18,139 nucleotides of DNA, taken from positions 4,122 to 22,260 of the forward strand of contig DKAR01000156.1 of NCBI GenBank assembly GCA_002450895.1, given 5' to 3'. Under the pieces are notes generated by a model. That model had not been told where the DNA came from. It searched no databases and was given only the letters and a program-made list of their open reading frames with translations. This document shows, one piece after another, positions 14,208-18,139 of this stretch (its first letter is position 1; every line of letters starts with the position of its first letter). A program made the translations under genes and the position numbers. Source of the DNA: Proteobacteria bacterium UBA6921. Lineage in GTDB: Bacteria; Pseudomonadota; Gammaproteobacteria; SG8-11.

Positions 14208-15200
14208 TCAGGCCGCAGGAAGGGTGGCGCGGCGAATCGTGTTGAGGGCGTCGAAAATCAGGGCCGGAGAAGCATCGGGGCGGCTGGATTCCGTACTCAA
14301 CGCCTGCCGCCACCGGCGCGCGCCCGGCTGTCCCTGAAACAGACTAAGTAAATGACGGGTAAGGCTGATCACGCGGGCCTGCCCGGACGAATGAACGCGT
14401 TGAGCGTACTCTGCATAGCGCTCTGCAATTTCATAGCGCGACGGCATCGGACTCGGGTCCGGAAAGAGCGCCTTTTCCAGTCGCGCGACAGTGTAAGCGT
14501 CGTGAATCGCCATGCGACCGACCATGACGCCATCCACGTGATGCAAGTGTTCCAACGCCTGTTCGGGCGTCGTAATCCCGCCATTGATCGATATCACCAA
14601 CTCCGGAAAGTCGCGTTTCAGCTGATAAACAACGTCGTATCGAAGTGGCGGAATGCTCCGGTTCTCGGCCGGGCTCAAGCCCTGCAGCCACGCTTTGCGG
14701 GCATGCACGATAAATGTCTCGCACCCGGCACTGGCGACAGTTTTCACGAAGTTGTGAAAGGCCGGATAAGAATCCATGTCGTCGATTCCAATACGGGACT
14801 TGACGGTCACGGGTGTCGCAACAGCGGCGCGCATGGCCGCCACGCAATCCGCGACCCGTTGGGGTTCCGCCATTAGGCACGCCCCAAAGCGCCCTTGTTT
14901 GACACGGTCACTCGGGCAACCGACATTCAAATTGATTTCGTCGTATCCAAAGCTCGCGCCGATGCGCGCAGCTTCTGCGAGTTCCTGCGGATCGCTGCCG
15001 CCGAGTTGAAGGGCGACCGGGTGTTCTTCAGGATTAAATTCCAAAAGATGGCGGCGGTCGCCGTGCAATATCGCGCCCGTGGTCACCATCTCGGTATACA
15101 GAAGCGCGTGGGGCGCCAGCAGCCGCAGCAGGTAGCGGCAGTGGCGGTCGGTGTAATCCATCATCGGCGCGATGGACAGACGGTGATTCGGTGCGGACAT
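14208..15200 (-). CDS. dusA: tRNA-dihydrouridine(20/20a) synthase
   Basis: A 330-aa FMN-dependent enzyme that reduces U20/U20a in the D-loop of tRNA, using NADPH. The TIM-barrel start is clear: LSIAPMMDYTDRHCRYLLRL (9-28), then LYTEMVTTGAI. The catalytic motif NLNVGCPSDRVKQGRFGACL covers about 90-109, with Cys95 as proton donor. VKSRIGIDD, FIVHARKAWLQGLSP, ISINGGI and DGVMVGRMAI are the usual FMN- and RNA-contacting segments, and PARRW-like QPGARRWRQAL is near the C-terminus, as in DusA. The longer open frame reaches 15302, but conserved sequence starts at ATG 15200, matching family length. There is no good ribosome-binding site, and a GC-rich hairpin sits 17 bp upstream. The thioredoxin-like gene ends 53 bp before it on the same strand. 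Confidence 0.96.
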   Translation of the reverse strand: MSAPNHRLSIAPMMDYTDRHCRYLLRLLAPHALLYTEMVTTGAILHGDRRHLLEFNPEEHPVALQLGGSDPQELAEAARIGASFGYDEINLNVGCPSDRVKQGRFGACLMAEPQRVADCVAAMRAAVATPVTVKSRIGIDDMDSYPAFHNFVKTVASAGCETFIVHARKAWLQGLSPAENRSIPPLRYDVVYQLKRDFPELVISINGGITTPEQALEHLHHVDGVMVGRMAIHDAYTVARLEKALFPDPSPMPSRYEIAERYAEYAQRVHSSGQARVISLTRHLLSLFQGQPGARRWRQALSTESSRPDASPALIFDALNTIRRATLPAA

Positions 15201-15217
15201 GAACGGGGGTGCAGCGC

Positions 15218-15238
15218 CGCCCCGCACAGGGCGGGGCG
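15218..15238 (-). other. GC-rich hairpin in the dusA leader
   Basis: CGCCCCGC (15218-15225) pairs perfectly with GCGGGGCG (15231-15238) around ACAGG. It lies between the stop of the thioredoxin-like gene and the dusA start, on their shared strand. There is no T-tract after it on the minus strand, so it is not a standard terminator; it could stabilise the upstream mRNA end or limit translation of dusA. Confidence 0.45.
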
Positions 15239-15253
15239 AATTTACGGGCAAGA

Positions 15254-15844
15254 CTATTTCTTCTTCGGCGTGAAATATTCCGGTTCGTTCCCGGCCTTCC
15301 ACTTGATGTTGCAGCCAATGCTCGGCATCTGGTCGGCGGACGGCGAGCGTCCCGCGAGAATAGCGTCCACGGCCGCGCGCATGTCCTTTCCGGTCACCGG
15401 TTCGGTGTTTTTTGGTCGGGCAGTATCGAACTGCCCGCGGTAGGCCAGTTTGCCGTTCTTGTCGAAAACGAAGAAATCCGGAGTGCAGGCGGCGCGATAG
15501 GCCTTTGCAACAACCTGATCTTCATCATAGAGGTACGGGAAGGTATATCCCGCATTCGCTGCTTCTTCCTTCATCTTTTCCGGGCTGTCATCCGGGTAGT
15601 TGGCAACGTCGTTGCTGCTGATGGCAACGATGGCCAGCCCTTTTGGCTGATAGTCCTTGGCAAATTGCACCAGTCCGCCCTGAATATGTTTGACGTACGG
15701 GCAATGGTTGCAAAGAAACATCACAAGCAGTGCCTGAGCGGACTTGAAATCGTCGCGACCGACCAATTTGCCGTTGACGTCCGGAAGGCGGAAATTCGGG
15801 GCCGATGTGCCGAGTTCCAGCATGGTTGAGGGGGTCTGCGCCAT
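15254..15844 (-). CDS. thioredoxin-like (AhpC/TSA-type redoxin) protein
   Basis: A 196-aa protein with a thioredoxin fold and no signal peptide. It starts LELGTSAPNFRLPDVNGK (9-26), the usual N-terminal strand and turn of AhpC/TlpA-type redoxins. The active-site motif CNHCPYV has C45 and C48 in a C-N-H-C arrangement, which keeps the CXXC pair of a thiol oxidoreductase. The cis-Pro region is visible in AACTPDFFVFDKNGKLAYRG, and DYQPKGLAIVAISSND is the second strand. GGAG eight bases before the ATG at 15844 supports the start; the much longer open frame upstream is non-coding on its content. Members of this CNHCPYV group are widespread but mostly uncharacterised; peroxidase and disulphide reductase activities are both possible. 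A divergent secreted-protein gene begins 129 bp away. Confidence 0.85.
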   Translation of the reverse strand: MAQTPSTMLELGTSAPNFRLPDVNGKLVGRDDFKSAQALLVMFLCNHCPYVKHIQGGLVQFAKDYQPKGLAIVAISSNDVANYPDDSPEKMKEEAANAGYTFPYLYDEDQVVAKAYRAACTPDFFVFDKNGKLAYRGQFDTARPKNTEPVTGKDMRAAVDAILAGRSPSADQMPSIGCNIKWKAGNEPEYFTPKKK

Positions 15845-15876
15845 AACGATTACTCCATGAAATTCGTAGCTGCAGA

Positions 15877-15882
15877 ATTCTA
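15877..15882 (-). promoter_or_regulatory. -10-like element before the thioredoxin-like gene
   Basis: On the minus strand TAGAAT (5 of 6 to consensus) lies 32 bp before the ATG, giving a leader of about 25 nt with the GGAG ribosome-binding site inside it. No good -35 is seen at 16-18 bp, so confidence is low. Confidence 0.25.
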
Positions 15883-15973
15883 CCGCGCAATGACGATCGG
15901 AAAAAACGGTGTTTTCGCGGGGTGGCGGCACGTGGGTTCCAGCGCGTAACATGGCCCACGCAGGAGGAATACT

Positions 15974-16480
15974 ATGCCCATCATCGGGTTTGCATTGGCC
16001 TTGTTTCTGGTTGTCGGCAACTTGCCGGACGGACTGGATACCTTGCGTTGGGGCATGACAGCAGAGCAACTCGCCAAGCTGGCGCCTGTCCAGAAAGCGG
16101 ACAAGACGCATGGCTACGGATACGCGGAGCACATGGAAGCCGATCCCGATGTTTATGTGCAGCCGACCGAAGGTCACCGGCACCGTGAGTTCTATTTTTA
16201 CCGGGGCAAGCTCTACAAGGTATTTACGGTGTACGACCGCGTACTGACAAATCCGGAGAACTATTCGAAGCTGGTCGATGATCTTAAAAAGCAGTTCGGG
16301 GAACCGGCCCGGCGTTATGAGGACGCGAACTTTGGCATCAAGGTGCTCCACACCGAGTGGAGCACGGAGACCTCAACGCTCGATTTGCGCATGGGCGCGG
16401 GGTTCATCTACGAAGTTCGCTTCGAAAACCGCGTGGCTCAGGAGAAAAAAGTCATGGGGCAGCTGAAGCGCTCAATATAG
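15974..16480 (+). CDS. hypothetical secreted protein (168 aa)
   Basis: A 168-aa protein I cannot assign to a named family. An ideal AGGAGG ribosome-binding site precedes the ATG at 15974. Residues 1-15 are hydrophobic (IIGFALALFLVVG), indicating a signal peptide or signal anchor; there is only a weak cleavage site before NLPDGLDTLRWGM. The segment LDTLRWGMTAEQLAKLAP resembles the short 'fixed-strand, WGM, helix' opening shared by many small secreted proteins that compare a variable with its substrate. Later parts contain aromatic strands (REFYFYRGKLYKVFTVYDRV, GAGFIYEVRFENRV) and a helix with FGEPARRYED. It is basic and has no cysteines. It is divergent from the thioredoxin-like gene across 129 bp and is followed by a 394-bp gap before the convergent phoU. 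Confidence 0.75.
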   Translation: MPIIGFALALFLVVGNLPDGLDTLRWGMTAEQLAKLAPVQKADKTHGYGYAEHMEADPDVYVQPTEGHRHREFYFYRGKLYKVFTVYDRVLTNPENYSKLVDDLKKQFGEPARRYEDANFGIKVLHTEWSTETSTLDLRMGAGFIYEVRFENRVAQEKKVMGQLKRSI

Positions 16481-16874
16481 AGTCAGCGAGACCAACGTCC
16501 CGGGCAATGCCCGAAAAATCCGAGAACTTCTGTTATTTTGAGGGGATCGTTGCCGAGCGTGGCGGCAAATTCGCCGAACGCCATTGATCCAGGCTATGAG
16601 CCGTATCGATCAGGCGACGATCGCCGATCAAGGCCTCACCAAATTCGATTGAATCCCCGGTTGACCGTACGCGTTGACCCGTTGCCATCCGGTCCAGCAG
16701 TGCCCGAATTCGACTCCACATCTTTATTGCCCCCGACCCGTTGCCACTGCCAACATTTGAGCAGACTCGGCACGTGCCTTTCGATGCACTATTACACAAA
16801 ATCAAAGTGACAAGCTAGCGACGATCGCATGACCGTCACATGAAGGCGGGGAGGCCGACGGGTGGAAGAGCGAG
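16481..16874. other. 394-bp gap between the secreted protein and phoU
   Basis: No gene is firmly supported. A short hairpin with one bulged base (GATC-GGCG at 16608-16616 against CGCC-GATC at 16622-16629) is present. A minus-strand open frame at 16533-16721 is listed separately as a weak candidate. I see no T-tract terminator for phoU or for the plus-strand gene, and no convincing Pho box. Confidence 0.5.
16533..16721 (-). CDS. weak candidate small protein downstream of phoU (62 aa)
   Basis: An ATG at 16719-16721 follows GGGGG about nine bases upstream and opens a 62-codon frame, in which IRALLDRMATGQRV and EFGEALIGDRRLIDTAHSLD read like plausible helices. Codon third positions are only about 57% G or C, close to the overall level, so coding is not supported by composition. 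It could equally be a chance frame or a remnant. I would treat it as unconfirmed. Confidence 0.18.
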   Translation of the reverse strand: MWSRIRALLDRMATGQRVRSTGDSIEFGEALIGDRRLIDTAHSLDQWRSANLPPRSATIPSK

Positions 16875-17594
16875 TTACTGGCTGGAAAGAGTCTCGCGCT
16901 CGATTTGTTCAAGACTGGTGTGCCGGACATCCTTGCCCTTGACCAGATAAATCACGTATTCGCAAATGTTGCGCGCGCGGTCGCCGATGCGTTCCAAGGC
17001 CCGGGCGGACCAGATAATGTCGAGCGCACGCGGAATCGAGCGCGGATCTTCCATCATGAACGTGATGAGTTGGCGCATGACACCTTCATATTGGCGATCG
17101 ATCTTCAGGTCGGTGCGGGCAACTTCAAGTGCCGCCTGGGCATCGGTCCGGGCGAAGACATCCAAAGCATCGTGAAGGATCTTTTTGACCTGATTCCCCA
17201 TGCCTTCCAGCTCCAGGCACTGCTTTTTGAGGGTGCCGGCTTTCGCCAGCTGGGTGGCCATGCGGCCGATACGTTCGGCTTCATCGCCGATCCGCTCAAG
17301 ATCGGTGATGGTCTTAATGACGGCCATGATCAGGCGCAAATCGCTGGCCGTCGGCTGGCGACGCGCGATGATGCTGGTGCATTCCTCGTCGATTTCGACT
17401 TCCATCGCGTTGATTTTGAAATCCGTCGAAAGGACCAGCTCGCCCATCGTGGCATCCCCCTCCACAAGCGCCGTAACGGCCGTAGCGAGCTGTTGCTCGA
17501 CCATGCCGCCCATGGCGAGGACGCGGCTACGGATGTCTTCGAGTTCGGCGTTGTACTGGTGTGAGATGTGGGTGCTGGTGCTGGGCTTGTCCAT
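16875..17594 (-). CDS. phoU: phosphate transport regulator PhoU
   Basis: A 239-aa cytosolic, all-helical protein that links the PstSCAB transporter to the PhoR histidine kinase, holding the Pho regulon off when phosphate is plentiful and limiting Pi uptake. Two PhoU repeats are visible, each ending in the metal-binding helix motif: LERIGDEAERI at 99-109 and LERIGDRARNI at 200-210. ALVEGDATMGELVLSTDFKI marks the end of the first helix pair of repeat one. Length fits the family (about 235-245 aa). It lies 50 bp after pstB on the same strand, the standard pst operon order. A TATACT -10-like sequence occurs on the minus strand in that gap, but without a good -35, so read-through from pst is the simplest expression route. 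Confidence 0.96.
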   Translation of the reverse strand: MDKPSTSTHISHQYNAELEDIRSRVLAMGGMVEQQLATAVTALVEGDATMGELVLSTDFKINAMEVEIDEECTSIIARRQPTASDLRLIMAVIKTITDLERIGDEAERIGRMATQLAKAGTLKKQCLELEGMGNQVKKILHDALDVFARTDAQAALEVARTDLKIDRQYEGVMRQLITFMMEDPRSIPRALDIIWSARALERIGDRARNICEYVIYLVKGKDVRHTSLEQIERETLSSQ

Positions 17595-17644
17595 AGGTTC
17601 ACCAAAGTGTGAGTGCGCGTGTTAACAAGTATATGCCAGACAAA

Positions 17645-18139
17645 TTAACCGTAACGGCCTGTAATGTAGTCTTCGGTCTGTTTCTTCTTCGGATTAGTGA
17701 AAAGGGTCGCGGTCGCGTCAAACTCGATCAGATCGCCAAGGTACATGAACGCGGTGAAGTCCGACACACGCGCCGCCTGCTGCATATTGTGCGTCACGAT
17801 CACAATGGTGTATTTGGACTTCAGTTCGTAGATGAGTTCCTCAATCTTGAGTGTTGAGAGCGGATCCAGCGCCGACGCGGGTTCATCGAGCAGCAGCACT
17901 TCCGGCTCGATGGCAATCGCACGCGCAATGACGAGGCGCTGCTGCTGCCCGCCCGAGAGGCGCAACGCGTTGTCGTGAAGGCGGTCACGAACCTCTTCCC
18001 ACAGGGCCGAACCGCGCAGTGCTTTCTCCACCGCCTCGTCGAGCACACGGCGTTTGTTTACGCCCTGGATTCGCAACCCATACGCGACATTCTCGTAGAT
18101 CGATTTCGGAAACGGATTCGGCTTCTGGAACACCATGCC
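17645..18139 (-). CDS. pstB: phosphate ABC transporter ATP-binding protein PstB (5' truncated)
   Basis: The window ends inside this gene; 164 C-terminal residues are visible out of about 255-260. The visible part begins at the Q-loop (GMVFQKPNPFPKSIYENVAY), then the ABC signature LSGGQQQR (61-68 of the visible part), Walker B VLLLDEPASALDP (81-93) and the switch histidine in VTHNMQQAARV (115-125). The sequence DFTAFMYLGDLIEFDAT and the tail PKKKQTEDYITGRYG are specific to PstB. The ATPase drives high-affinity phosphate import through PstC/PstA with the binding protein PstS; these genes, the Walker A motif and the Pho box are expected beyond the right edge. Confidence 0.97.
   Translation of the reverse strand, partial: GMVFQKPNPFPKSIYENVAYGLRIQGVNKRRVLDEAVEKALRGSALWEEVRDRLHDNALRLSGGQQQRLVIARAIAIEPEVLLLDEPASALDPLSTLKIEELIYELKSKYTIVIVTHNMQQAARVSDFTAFMYLGDLIEFDATATLFTNPKKKQTEDYITGRYG

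Noticed and set aside
15845..16351. A long upstream extension of the thioredoxin-like gene that would overlap the secreted-protein gene.
   Set aside because: A good ribosome-binding site and the conserved N-terminus fix the start at 15844; the extension is non-coding in character.
16496..16518. A terminator from the short CGGGC/GCCCG hairpin near 16500.
   Set aside because: The loop is only three bases and the adjacent A-run puts the T-tract on the wrong side for the minus strand and gives none on the plus strand.
16800..16860. A Pho box just downstream of phoU (GTCACATGA and GTGACAAG).
   Set aside because: It lies after the operon's last gene, and the two halves do not match the CTGTCAT direct repeat at 11-bp spacing.

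Overview
This is a chromosomal stretch of roughly 55-57% G+C DNA (estimated by eye) from a proteobacterium, most likely a gammaproteobacterium. The evidence is the gene set: an E. coli-type UvrD (about 716 aa with a C-terminal Tudor-like tail), DusA, a DNAJ_related J-protein, a Mip/FkpA-type FKBP, an MtnD/MtnC methionine-salvage pair, an OlsB-type acyltransferase and PstB-PhoU. I cannot name a genus. I see no insertion sequence, phage gene, tRNA, rRNA or CRISPR array. Gene density is high, and most of the window is ordinary housekeeping or envelope content.

Layout, left to right. (1) The 3' end of a class I cytochrome c (1-147) with a textbook intrinsic terminator, then a leader holding a tandem pair of DnaA-box-like sites and a fructosamine-kinase-family gene (475-1359). 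(2) Two predicted outer-membrane beta-barrels of the TraF-like (PF13729-type) family face each other (1385-2533 and 2530-3918) and share one palindromic stop. (3) A TRAP transporter is split: dctQ-dctM on the plus strand (4081-6086), and the TakP-like, Tat-exported binding protein convergent on the minus strand (6119-7201). (4) A loosely packed zone (7202-8308) holds a long non-coding gap, a strong hairpin, a two-helix membrane protein of unknown function and a tiny 55-aa secreted protein. The last of these overlaps the 3' end of uvrD (8305-10455, minus). This is the least explained part of the window. (5) Methionine salvage: mtnD and mtnC (10546-11856). (6) Protein folding: a periplasmic FKBP isomerase and a J-domain protein, 4 bp apart (12008-13268). 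(7) A minus-strand run: thioredoxin-like protein, then dusA, then an OlsB-like N-acyltransferase (15844 down to 13281). A secreted protein of unknown function is divergent at 15974-16480. (8) A 394-bp gap with little in it, then phoU and a truncated pstB on the minus strand (16875-18139), which is the tail of a pst-pho phosphate operon.

How the genes fit together. The pst-phoU genes control phosphate uptake and signalling. An OlsB-type enzyme nearby would fit phosphate-limitation membrane remodelling with ornithine lipid, but that link is inference. The TRAP genes form one sodium-coupled organic-acid importer even though its binding protein is transcribed in the opposite direction. Two convergent pairs end in overlapping stop codons (2530-2533 and 8305-8308), and several gene ends lack obvious terminators, so antisense transcription at 3' ends is a real possibility. 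I did not find a clearly new multi-gene system. The best candidates for something undescribed are the small two-gene envelope cassette at 7625-8308 and the mirrored stop shared by the two barrels.
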